Of a stretch of 14,382 nt of DNA, positions 1 through 7,496 are shown piece after piece. Where the stretch lies: positions 1-14,382 of the forward strand of contig JAJJLU010004355.1 in assembly GCA_023807065.1 (NCBI GenBank), given 5' to 3'. How positions within the stretch are numbered: position 1 is the first letter of the stretch; every line of letters starts with the position of its first letter. The position numbers and the translations under genes are program-made. The notes beneath the pieces are model-generated. The model did no database searches and was not told the DNA's origin. It was given only the letters and a program-made list of their open reading frames with translations. The stretch comes from Isotricha intestinalis (Eukaryota > Ciliophora > Litostomatea > Vestibuliferida > Isotrichidae).

Positions 1-141
1 ATAATATAATTTAATACTATATAAATTATAAATTATTGTTTATATAAATTCAATAATATTTCAATTTTTTTTAATAATATTTTAAGTTTTCATAATATCT
101 ATCAATTAGAAGTAACAATTAATACAATAAGAAGAATAATT
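1..141. repeat. Left arm of terminal inverted repeat
   Basis: The first 141 bases are the reverse complement of the last 141 bases of the window. I compared them base by base: the outer 117 positions match perfectly, position 118 (opposite 14265) differs, and the match resumes to 141 and stops at 142. The arm is almost pure AT and carries no recognisable telomeric repeat. Similarity ends abruptly inside 142, so this is a discrete repeat rather than a long folded duplication. It could be a chromosome-end (subtelomeric) repeat, the terminus of a large element, or a dispersed repeat at which an assembly stopped. The match itself is certain; the meaning is not. Confidence 0.95.
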
Positions 142-293
142 TTTTTATTTTTTTGAAGAAATTAATTAGTTAATGAGATATTATTAATATTAGAATATCA
201 GATAAATACCAAACCAATTTATTAGATAATAATTATATTAATTTTAAAATATATTACAAATGATCATAAAGTCTTTATTGTTTAAATTAATAA

Positions 294-312
294 TTATAGC
301 TATTTGCTATAA
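294..312. repeat. Small hairpin upstream of the reductase gene
   Basis: TTATAGC at 294-300 and GCTATAA at 306-312 can pair as a 7-bp stem around the 5-base loop TATTT, about 100 bases before the reductase start codon. The 13-mer ATTATAGCTATTT that covers the left arm and loop occurs again at 1323-1335, upstream of the next gene. A shared promoter motif is possible, but in DNA this AT-rich chance is also possible. Confidence 0.3.
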
Positions 313-352
313 AGTTTGTGAGTTTTCAATGCATCTATTTTTAATAATAAAG

Positions 353-377
353 TTATTATATAAGATTATTATATAAG
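353..377 (+). repeat. Tandem 12-mer repeat before the reductase gene
   Basis: TTATTATATAAG occurs at 353-364 and again at 366-377 with one base between the copies. It lies 32 bases before the ATG of the reductase, in the expected promoter or leader region. The copy is exact, but no function can be read from it. Confidence 0.35.
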
Positions 378-388
378 GTTTTTAAATC

Positions 389-430
389 ATGAAAAAAAAT
401 ATAATAAAATGGATTATCGTCCAAAAATAA
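389..430 (+). other. Possible upstream ORF overlapping the reductase start
   Basis: An ATG at 389 opens a 13-codon frame ending in TAA at 428-430. It overlaps the reductase ATG at 409 in another frame. If the transcript begins upstream of 389, ribosomes would meet this start first, which could lower reductase translation. If transcription starts between 389 and 409 it has no role. Only the reading frame is visible. Confidence 0.25.
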
Positions 431-1143
431 TAGTAATGATGTTAACATCATTTGATGGAAAAGCAAAAGGGAAATATTTATTTAATCAAGGAAGTCCAAA
501 ATCTGCATTAATTGAATTTTTTAAGGAATTTGAAAAAGTACCTCATGAAGGTGATATATATGGAAGTAACACAATAAAAGAAGCATATGCTCCAGGAGAA
601 GTAGATTTATCAAAATATAAAAACTTAGAAAAAATTCCATTAGAAGATTTTATAAGTCCAAAAAAATTAAATTATTTTGTTTTTACTTTTGATAGGAAAG
701 GAAATATAAATTGGAAAAACTGTAATTTTGACTCAGTTGAATGGATGAATTGTCCTGAAGAAGTTGGAAAAATTCCTTCTCATGCAGTTGAAATTTTATT
801 AGAAAATGTTAGTAATGAATATTTACATTTTTTAAGAGAAAAAGAAATATCTTATTTCTTTGCTGGAAAAGAAGAATTTGATTTTGAATTAGCTTTAAAA
901 AAAATGAAAAATTTATTTAATGTTAATACTGTTATTTTAGGTGGTGGTCCTACTATAAATGGTATTTTTTTTGAAAAAAATTTATGTGATGAAGTTAATC
1001 TTGTTATCATTCCTTGTACTGGTGATAATGATTGTGATCAAGGAATTTTTGGAAAAGGAGGAAAATTCGTTGAATTTGATTTGATAGATATTAAAAAATT
1101 TGATAAAGGGATTGTATTATTAAAGTATAAAAGAAAGGAATAA
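409..1143 (+). CDS. RibD C-terminal-domain / dihydrofolate-reductase-like reductase
   Basis: This 244-residue protein resembles the stand-alone RibD C-terminal domain family, NAD(P)H-dependent reductases related to riboflavin-pathway pyrimidine reductase and to DHFR. Near the N-terminus a beta strand leads into TSFDGKA (about residues 12-18), the family's substrate-side motif. Residues about 175-184 give VILGGGPTING, the glycine-rich cofactor-binding turn, followed by DEVNLVIIP, which is typical of the domain. There is no deaminase domain, so it is not a full RibD. The start at 409 has the A-rich context seen before the other genes here. The domain ends near the C-terminus and the frame is intact to TAA. 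The true substrate is unknown. Free-standing copies are mainly bacterial, so an origin by transfer is plausible but unproven. It is the outermost left gene and reads inward. Confidence 0.8.
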   Translation: MDYRPKIIVMMLTSFDGKAKGKYLFNQGSPKSALIEFFKEFEKVPHEGDIYGSNTIKEAYAPGEVDLSKYKNLEKIPLEDFISPKKLNYFVFTFDRKGNINWKNCNFDSVEWMNCPEEVGKIPSHAVEILLENVSNEYLHFLREKEISYFFAGKEEFDFELALKKMKNLFNVNTVILGGGPTINGIFFEKNLCDEVNLVIIPCTGDNDCDQGIFGKGGKFVEFDLIDIKKFDKGIVLLKYKRKE

Positions 1144-1622
1144 TAAAAAAAATTTTTAATTAAAATAATAGTTTATTAACTATTCTTATTTATATATATT
1201 ATTTCATTATGATTGAATTCAATGTATAAATAATAAAAAAAAAAATGATTGGTTTTAATATAGAAACTTAATTTTCTTTTTTCTTTATTTTTTACATAAT
1301 TAAAAATGAATCGTTTTTTTATATTATAGCTATTTAGTCACATTTTGGTTTAGAAGAATAAAATTTTCATGAAAATTGAAATAAATAAAAAAATAATAAT
1401 TATTTCGAATTAATAAAAGCTAATAAATAAAAGAAAAACTTTATTTTTGCATTATAATAAAAAAAGCCAAATATAATTATTGAAAGGGTTATATATGAAT
1501 GTATTTTTTAATTTCCTTAATATTGAATTGATTTTGATAATTATATCTACAATTTAAACACCGTCAAATTAAATTAATTTTAAATTTTATTCCTATTAAA
1601 AAAAATAATATAAAAAAATAAA
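1144..1622. other. Intergenic region, no gene seen
   Basis: About 480 bases between two same-strand genes, very AT-rich with A and T runs. It should hold the 3' end of the reductase transcript and the promoter of the coiled-coil gene. A 16-base perfect palindrome centred on CATG lies at 1362-1377, and the ATTATAGCTATTT motif shared with the first promoter at 1323-1335. I see no convincing short gene or RNA. Confidence 0.5.
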
Positions 1623-3008
1623 ATGAAAAATTCAAATTTAGATAGCTCAAATAATTATGAATTAAAAGAATATAAAATAAAAGAAAAATTATATACTCTT
1701 TTTTATGAATTAACTAGTGAAATTAAGGAAAAAAAAATCGAAATGGATGAAGATGAATATGAAGAAAATATAAGAACAACTTCAGTATTTCAAATAATTG
1801 AGTATATATATCAAGCTATTCAAATCCTTATTAAAAAATATAAAAGAGAAAATACAAAGATATTTGTTCCTAATAATGTTGAAATTAGTCAATATGAACA
1901 AATTTTAAGAAAATATGAAAATAATGAAAGAAAATTAATAAAAAAGCAATTTCAATATAAAATTCTTAGAGATACTTTAGAATATAAAATTGAAGAATAT
2001 ATGGAAATGGAAGAAGAATTTGAAGAAATGAAAACAAAATTGAAATATGAAGATGGAAAATTTTTAGAAAATGATAGAAAAGATAATGAAATCATTATAA
2101 TTAGACAAGAAAATACAAATTTGAAAAAGAGCATTGAAAATTTAGAAAAAGAAATAAATGATAAAAAAAAGGATTTAGTTAACCTAAATAATAAATATAA
2201 AAATTTAGAAAAAAAATTCGAAGAAACTCAAAAAGATTTAAATTTATTTTCTAATATTGATTTAAGTAATAGTAATATATATAATAATGCAAATTCTTCT
2301 TTTAAAATTAATAAGAGTAAATCAAATAATATTTTAATAAATAATCAAAATTCAAATAATAATAGTGGGCAAACTTCAAAAAATTCTTTTTTTCTTTGTA
2401 AAAATAATATTAATGAAATTAAAGGAATAAATGATTTTAAAATTTTCAATTTGAAAAGTACTAAACCTTCAAATTATAAAAATAAACATATTCATGAATT
2501 ATTCACAAAAAATAAAAATACAGATGATATAAATATAAAAGAATATTATTCAAATAAAAACCCAAATTCTTTAAGTTTTAATAGAAGTAATTCAAGTAAT
2601 ACGATGTTAGAGCAAAAAAAGATTAATTTATTGTCTAAATATCTTTCATATAAAAAAATTAGTAAAGGAAGAAGCAATAACAATTCAAATAATAAATTTG
2701 TTAATTATAATAATCAAAATTATAATAAACATAATAATTCTTGTTTAAGAATTATAAAAAAATTTCCTTTAAAAATTTCTCAGAATGGAAATTTAACTAA
2801 TAGAGAGTCTGTGCACATAATTAATTATTTAAATAGAAATAATAATTCCCAAAATTTGAAAAATCAAAATTCAATTTCAAAAATAATGAAAGCAAAACAA
2901 ATAAAAAATAATAATAATAATTGTAGTTATAATTCAAATATCAATTTTGATAAATCATTGTTAAATTCTTTTTCAACTTCAAGACATGAAAACGAAAAAA
3001 AATTTTAA
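1623..3008 (+). CDS. Asn/Lys-rich coiled-coil protein, function unknown
   Basis: This 461-residue intact frame starts with an ATG in an A-rich leader and ends in TAA. Three parts are visible. Residues 1 to about 80 are mixed, charged and probably helical. Residues about 85-208 are strongly coiled-coil, dense in Glu and Lys with regularly spaced Leu and Ile. The remaining half is low-complexity, rich in Asn, Ser and Lys, with poly-Asn runs. No signal peptide, membrane segment or enzyme motif is apparent. The acidic, Tyr-containing coiled-coil start resembles uncharacterised ciliate coiled-coil proteins, but I cannot name a family. It lies 114 bases upstream of the kinase gene on the same strand. 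It could be a structural or cytoskeletal protein; that is a guess. Confidence 0.7.
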   Translation: MKNSNLDSSNNYELKEYKIKEKLYTLFYELTSEIKEKKIEMDEDEYEENIRTTSVFQIIEYIYQAIQILIKKYKRENTKIFVPNNVEISQYEQILRKYENNERKLIKKQFQYKILRDTLEYKIEEYMEMEEEFEEMKTKLKYEDGKFLENDRKDNEIIIIRQENTNLKKSIENLEKEINDKKKDLVNLNNKYKNLEKKFEETQKDLNLFSNIDLSNSNIYNNANSSFKINKSKSNNILINNQNSNNNSGQTSKNSFFLCKNNINEIKGINDFKIFNLKSTKPSNYKNKHIHELFTKNKNTDDINIKEYYSNKNPNSLSFNRSNSSNTMLEQKKINLLSKYLSYKKISKGRSNNNSNNKFVNYNNQNYNKHNNSCLRIIKKFPLKISQNGNLTNRESVHIINYLNRNNNSQNLKNQNSISKIMKAKQIKNNNNNCSYNSNINFDKSLLNSFSTSRHENEKKF

Positions 3009-3122
3009 AAATAAATGTAACATTAATTTGAAATTATATACATTTATTTAAATCCATAAAATTATTAATTTATTATTCTTTTAAAAATGGAAAAAATTTT
3101 AAATAAATATATTTTATAAAAA

Positions 3123-4979
3123 ATGCAAAAAAAATATGAAGTATTAGGAATAGTAGGAGAAGGAGCTTATGGAGTAGTATATAAATGTAAAAATAAAATA
3201 ACAAATGAATTTGTTGCTATAAAAAAATTTAAAGAAACAGATGATGAAATAGTAATAAAAACAATGAAAAGAGAACTTGAAATGTTAAAGAAAATTAAAC
3301 ATGAAAATATTGTAGAATATAAAGAATCATTTATTCATAAAAAAAACTTATATTTAGTATTTGAATATGTAGAAAAAAATTTATTAGAACTCCTTCAAGA
3401 AACTCCAAATGGAATATCTCCTCCAAAAATAAAATATTTAATATATCAATTAATAAAAGCAATAAAATACCTTCATTCAAAAAATATAATACACAGAGAT
3501 ATAAAGCCAGAAAATTTATTAATAAATCCAGATTTGAAATTAAAATTATGTGATTTTGGTTTTGCAAGAGAAGTAAAATTAAACATGGAAAACAATAATA
3601 TATCTCAAATGACAGATTATGTTGCAACACGTTGGTACAGAGCACCAGAATTATTATTATCAGGAGGAATTTATGGTCCTGAAGTTGATTATTGGGCAAT
3701 TGGTTGTATTATGGGAGAATTAATTGATGGAAATCCTATTTTTCCAGGTGATGATGAATATGATCAATTAAATTATATCATTAAAATTATTGGAAATTTA
3801 CCTATTCAATTCACTGAAATGTTTTATGAAAATCCTATTTTCCAAGGAAAAGATTTATTGTTTGTTGATAAAATCGAAAGTTTAGATAAAAGATATCTTG
3901 GAAAAATCAGTAAGGATGCTATTGATTTTATGAAACAATTATTAAGAATTGATCCTTCTAAAAGATTAAATGGAGATACTGTTTTTAAACATAAATATTA
4001 TGAAGATTATTTAGATAATCATACTTCTAATACTACTATTATTCATAAAATTGAATTAGAAATCAAAAATAGGAATAATATTTTCTATAAGGAAAAAGAA
4101 AATTTTAATTTTAGTTTTAATGGTTATCTTAAAGAAAAAATAAATAATAAATCTAATATAAAAATCAAGGAAAAAAAAATTAATTTGAGTAATCTTAATA
4201 AAATAAAATTTAATAAATATGAAGAAGAAAAAGGTATAAATACTTTCAAAGAAGAAAAAAATATTTCACTTCAATCAGAAAGATTTGATTTAAAATTAGG
4301 GAATACTTATAGTAATACAAGAAATTATGATTTTCCAAATATTACACTAAAAAATTATTCTCCAGAAAAAAATAATTTAAATAAAACAACAAAATTGAAT
4401 AATAAAAAAATAATTATAAAAGATAAAAAATATAAAATATCGGATACAGTCAATAATAATATTATGAAAAGTAATATTGATTTAAGTAATATTTATAATA
4501 AAAATCCGAGTAAAAATGATTTTGTTTTGACAAATAGTCAAATAGCTGGTTATCAAACATATATTAATCAAAAAAATGATAAATATAATTTTAAAATTGA
4601 TACAGATTTCAAAGATAAAAATTACTTAACAAATTATAAGAAAATAAAACAAAAAGATTTATTTACAGAAGAAAATGAAAAAAATAAATCCAAAGATAAC
4701 CCAACTCATAAAATTTCAATGTTTTATTTAGGTAATTTTGGTAATAATAATGATAAGAAAATTAATAAAAATAATATTAAAGATAAAAAATTAAAAACTG
4801 AAATAGATAGTTTTAATGTTGAAAAAAAATTTAGTTATGTTTCACATAATGGAAAAACTAAAGTAATTATTAAATTTCCAAAAATTTTTCAATTATATGG
4901 TAATTTTCCAGGAGATTACCAAGTAAAAAATGACAATAATAATTTCCAAATACAAAAAATAAATAAATATTATTACTGA
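3123..4979 (+). CDS. CDKL-like serine/threonine kinase with long Asn/Lys-rich tail
   Basis: A 618-residue CMGC-group protein kinase. The catalytic domain fills about residues 5-297: glycine loop GEGAYG (12-17), ATP-anchoring Lys34 in VAIKKF, catalytic HRDIKPEN near 124, DFG with Asp at 144, and an activation loop TDYVATRWYRAPE with the Thr164-Asp165-Tyr166 motif. The TxY loop with the CDK-like RWYRAPELLL segment is the hallmark of the CDKL family; CDKL5-type members control cilium length in algae and animals. All catalytic residues are present, so it should be active. The tail after about 300 is low-complexity, basic and Asn-rich, with no domain I can recognise. It ends in TGA, the only TGA terminator among the intact genes; a second TGA and then a TAA follow within 15 codons. 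Other CMGC kinases (MAPK-like) are less likely. Confidence 0.88.
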   Translation: MQKKYEVLGIVGEGAYGVVYKCKNKITNEFVAIKKFKETDDEIVIKTMKRELEMLKKIKHENIVEYKESFIHKKNLYLVFEYVEKNLLELLQETPNGISPPKIKYLIYQLIKAIKYLHSKNIIHRDIKPENLLINPDLKLKLCDFGFAREVKLNMENNNISQMTDYVATRWYRAPELLLSGGIYGPEVDYWAIGCIMGELIDGNPIFPGDDEYDQLNYIIKIIGNLPIQFTEMFYENPIFQGKDLLFVDKIESLDKRYLGKISKDAIDFMKQLLRIDPSKRLNGDTVFKHKYYEDYLDNHTSNTTIIHKIELEIKNRNNIFYKEKENFNFSFNGYLKEKINNKSNIKIKEKKINLSNLNKIKFNKYEEEKGINTFKEEKNISLQSERFDLKLGNTYSNTRNYDFPNITLKNYSPEKNNLNKTTKLNNKKIIIKDKKYKISDTVNNNIMKSNIDLSNIYNKNPSKNDFVLTNSQIAGYQTYINQKNDKYNFKIDTDFKDKNYLTNYKKIKQKDLFTEENEKNKSKDNPTHKISMFYLGNFGNNNDKKINKNNIKDKKLKTEIDSFNVEKKFSYVSHNGKTKVIIKFPKIFQLYGNFPGDYQVKNDNNNFQIQKINKYYY

Positions 4980-5155
4980 AAAATATCAATAAACATGATT
5001 TATCAAATTTGAGATAAATAAATAATATGATTTAATACAATAATTGAATTAATATATAGAAATAAAAACACAAAATATAATGATTATCTTAAAAAGAAAA
5101 AGTTAATATTATTTTTTTTTCTTAATGAATAGAAAAATTTATAAAAAGATTATTT
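4980..5155. other. Short convergent intergenic region
   Basis: It lies between the 3' ends of the plus-strand kinase and the minus-strand SET-domain remnant. It is AT-rich with T and A runs that could hold polyadenylation signals for both. No gene is seen. Confidence 0.5.
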
Positions 5156-6476
5156 TTATTGATTTTCAGTGAAAATATGTTCTAGAACTTCTTTAATATA
5201 TTCTTGATATTCTTGATAATACCGATCTTTATTAGACACAACTTTTTCAATTGTAGTTTTCCCTTTTTCAAACAAAAACCTTCATTTAATTCTTAAATCT
5301 TTAAAATATTGAAAAATCCTCATTTCTCCAATTATTATATTATTAATATTAATTTCATTGTAACTCATTTTTTTTTGTTTTTTTTGAATGATTGTATTTT
5401 CTCATGTAAACTTATCCCATAATTTTTTAATTGAACATCCATAATTCATTCAACTTTCTTTAACATATTTAATTCATTTTCAATATTGATTGGACTTTTA
5501 GGATTGACATTTTTACAATTTCCTTCAAATTCCATTAATCTAACACAAGCAAAAAATAATAAACTTTCTTCATCTCTACAATTTTTAACAAGGTAAAATT
5601 TGTTCGTTGAATTCCCTAATATTTTTACTTTTTCCATATAATTTTTATCATTCTCATTTAAAAACAAAACAATTTTAATTTCATCATCTTCGTTTTTTGC
5701 CATAGTAAAACCATAATTTAAAAGAAACCTTGCATTATTTTTTCTTCCATAACAAGCACAAACTTCTAAATCAGGTTTCAAATCTTTTATAGCTTTAACA
5801 CAAAAAGCATTTAGATTATCATCATAAAAACATTCTACTCTTTTAAATCTTCTATGATTCATTAAATCTGCAAAAGGAACAATGATATAATTTTGTTTTC
5901 CATTCATAGTAACTCCAAATATTCTACTTGATACTATTTCTCTAAAGTAACAAAAATAAGAATAGTTTAATTTTTAAATTTAGAGTATTTTTCACAAATC
6001 AAATCATAATCTTTTTTAATTTTTTTTCCTTTTTCAGTACTTTATGATAAAATTGAGTTTTTTCCAATAATTCCATTTCTTCATCATTGTAATATATAGG
6101 AAATGATCTAAGTGAAGATGGTAAGAAAATAAAATAGTAATCCCAATTACTTATTTCCTTTTTCTTTTTTTTTCTCTTTAGGGATTCCATTAGTAAAAAT
6201 ACTTCTAATATACAATGAACCGGGGAACTAAGTTTAATTTGTAAAGACTCATCAAAAATTTTACCTATTTTGCTTTTTTTTGCTAAGTCCAATCTAATAA
6301 ATAAATCATGAGGAACTCTGATTAGAATATCATTCTTTTTTATTTCCTCTGAAGCAAAAATACATCTCTTCGAATTTTCATTATAAATATTATTTTCTTG
6401 CATTTTTTTTGATTTGATTGATTTCTTTTTTATGTCCTCTGAAAGAAAAAATCTTCTCTTCAAATTTATCTTCCAT
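5156..6476 (-). pseudogene. SETD3/RBCMT-like SET-domain methyltransferase, frame-disrupted
   Basis: Conceptual pieces match, in order, a SET-domain lysine/histidine methyltransferase of the SETD3/Rubisco-LSMT type. An ATG at 6476 begins MEDKFEEK. The second frame carries the N-terminal SET part (CIFASEEIKKNDILIRVP, then SNWDYYFIFLPSSLRSFP). A third short piece reads DYDLICEKY (6011-5970). The fourth frame (5973-5449) gives REIVSSRIFGV, the SAM-site motif FADLMNH, and CYGRKNNARFLLNYGF. A fifth frame (5473-5156) resembles the C-terminal substrate-binding domain. Joining them needs one base fewer near 6400 and one extra base near 6011, 5970 and 5460, mostly at A runs. The last piece also holds TGA at 5450-5452, 5402-5404 and 5282-5284. 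No GT-AG intron repairs these breaks. Most likely a pseudogene; homopolymer sequencing errors could explain the shifts but not the TGAs. Confidence 0.75.
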
Positions 6477-6492
6477 TTTACTGTTACTTTAT

Positions 6493-6933
6493 TTATATAT
6501 ATCCAGAACTATATAATACTTGCATGAAGAATAAAGAATTATTATATCCATTTATTTTTTGAGAATTTTCTGTATTTTCTTTTTCTGTATTTTGAATCAT
6601 TTTTGAAATTATAGAATTTTCATTTGAAGAAGAAGAAAGCCTTTTTGCCTCTTCTAAATACCGTTTTGCATTCCAATAATCAAACATTTTTAAATAACAT
6701 TTTGAAGATATTTGATATGGTACTGGTTTGTCTTTTTTTTCATATAAACCATCCATTAAATCTTTTAAAGCTAAATAAAACTCATTTATCTTGAAATATA
6801 TTTTTGAATGTAATAAATAAAAAGAATAGTCTTTTTCTTTTTTTTGATTTATTAATGTTAATGCTTCTGCGTAATTTGAGTTTTTCTATTTTTCTTTTAC
6901 ATCTTCTAATGAGGTCTTTTTTTTTGGTAACAT
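6493..6933 (-). pseudogene. Short TPR-repeat protein with in-frame TAG
   Basis: From the ATG at 6931-6933 one frame runs 146 codons to TAA at 6493-6495, interrupted once by TAG at 6886-6888 (codon 16). The product has TPR-like helices: NYAEALTLI, then FYLLHSKIYFKINEFYLALKDL, then CYLKMFDYWNAKRYLEEAKRL, followed by a Ser/Asn-rich end. Such repeats bind partner proteins. The TAG could be a nonsense mutation. It also ends a 15-base GT...AG stretch (6886-6900) whose removal would keep the frame and erase the stop, so a tiny intron is an alternative. The stop lies 17 bases before the ATG of the SET-domain remnant on the same strand. The two may have been one TPR-SET gene or two neighbours; the shared disruption favours a decaying locus. 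Confidence 0.55.
6886..6900 (-). other. Possible 15-nt intron holding the TAG
   Basis: On the minus strand the 15 bases GTAAAAGAAAAATAG start with GTA and end with TAG, exactly enclosing the only stop in the TPR frame. Removing five codons joins LED to KNSNYAEAL in frame. Introns of 15-16 nt are established in heterotrich ciliates such as Stentor and Blepharisma. Against this reading, the one well-supported intron here is 34 nt, and the neighbouring SET remnant is clearly broken. Confidence 0.35.
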
Positions 6934-7124
6934 TTATCAAATAATTAAATATTATATTAATCAAACAACTTTTGAATAAAAATTTAAAATAATTTTTTTA
7001 CAAATAGAAATTAGAAATCAAACTATAATTATATATGATTAAAAAAAATATTAAAAAAGTAAAAAAAAATAAAAAATAAAAAATAAGAATTTATAGACAC
7101 AAAAAAAAATAAAAAAATTAAAAA
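6934..7124. promoter_or_regulatory. Divergent intergenic region, A-rich leader
   Basis: It separates the minus-strand TPR gene start from the plus-strand orphan gene start, so it should hold both promoters. The half next to the orphan gene is nearly pure A with a few T. No defined element can be named. Confidence 0.35.
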
Positions 7125-7496
7125 ATGGATTCTGACAAATGTATAATAGTAAACTGTCCAGAATCAAAAATATATAAACCAAAACCAAGAAAATTGTTAT
7201 CAAATATTTCAAAAAGAGTTTTTACACCAAAAGATACATTTTTAAAAAATCCTTTTAATTTTGAAGATTTAAAAAATAATTTATCAAATGAAAAAGAATT
7301 ACTTTTTAAATCTTGTAAAATTGATGATATTGAAAAAGATTTTTGTTCTTTGAAAGAAGAGAGAGAAAAAAATTCTAAAAAAAGTGAAGATTCTTATTTA
7401 AGAGATTCTACTAAAACTAATAGTTTTGAAGATGAACAATTTAATTTTGTTGAAATTACAAGACCTTTAAATCCTTTTTATAAAAATTTTGAATAA
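7125..7496 (+). CDS. Small hypothetical protein
   Basis: A 123-residue intact frame starts ATGGATTC after a long A-rich leader and ends in TAA. It has three Cys in the first third of the chain or close after it, a basic KPKPRKLL patch near residue 20, a charged middle (KEEREKNSKKSED) and a hydrophobic/proline end (ITRPLNPFYKNF). There is no signal peptide or membrane segment, and I recognise no family. Codon use and leader resemble the other genes, which supports it as a real gene. It is flanked by the disrupted TPR/SET locus and an 819-base gap. It may be a lineage-specific protein or the visible exon of a larger gene. Confidence 0.55.
   Translation: MDSDKCIIVNCPESKIYKPKPRKLLSNISKRVFTPKDTFLKNPFNFEDLKNNLSNEKELLFKSCKIDDIEKDFCSLKEEREKNSKKSEDSYLRDSTKTNSFEDEQFNFVEITRPLNPFYKNFE

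Noticed and set aside
1..141. Telomeric repeat at the ends
   Set aside because: No G/C-containing tandem repeat of any known telomere type is visible at either end.
3331..3699. Minus-strand frame inside the CDKL kinase
   Set aside because: It overlaps invariant kinase motifs on the other strand and has hydrophobic low-complexity content typical of antisense AT-rich coding DNA.
6493..6533. An 11-base GT...AG removal near 6510 that would join the TPR frame to the SET frame
   Set aside because: It does connect the frames, but 11 nt is below any intron size I know, and the joined stretch has no homology support.
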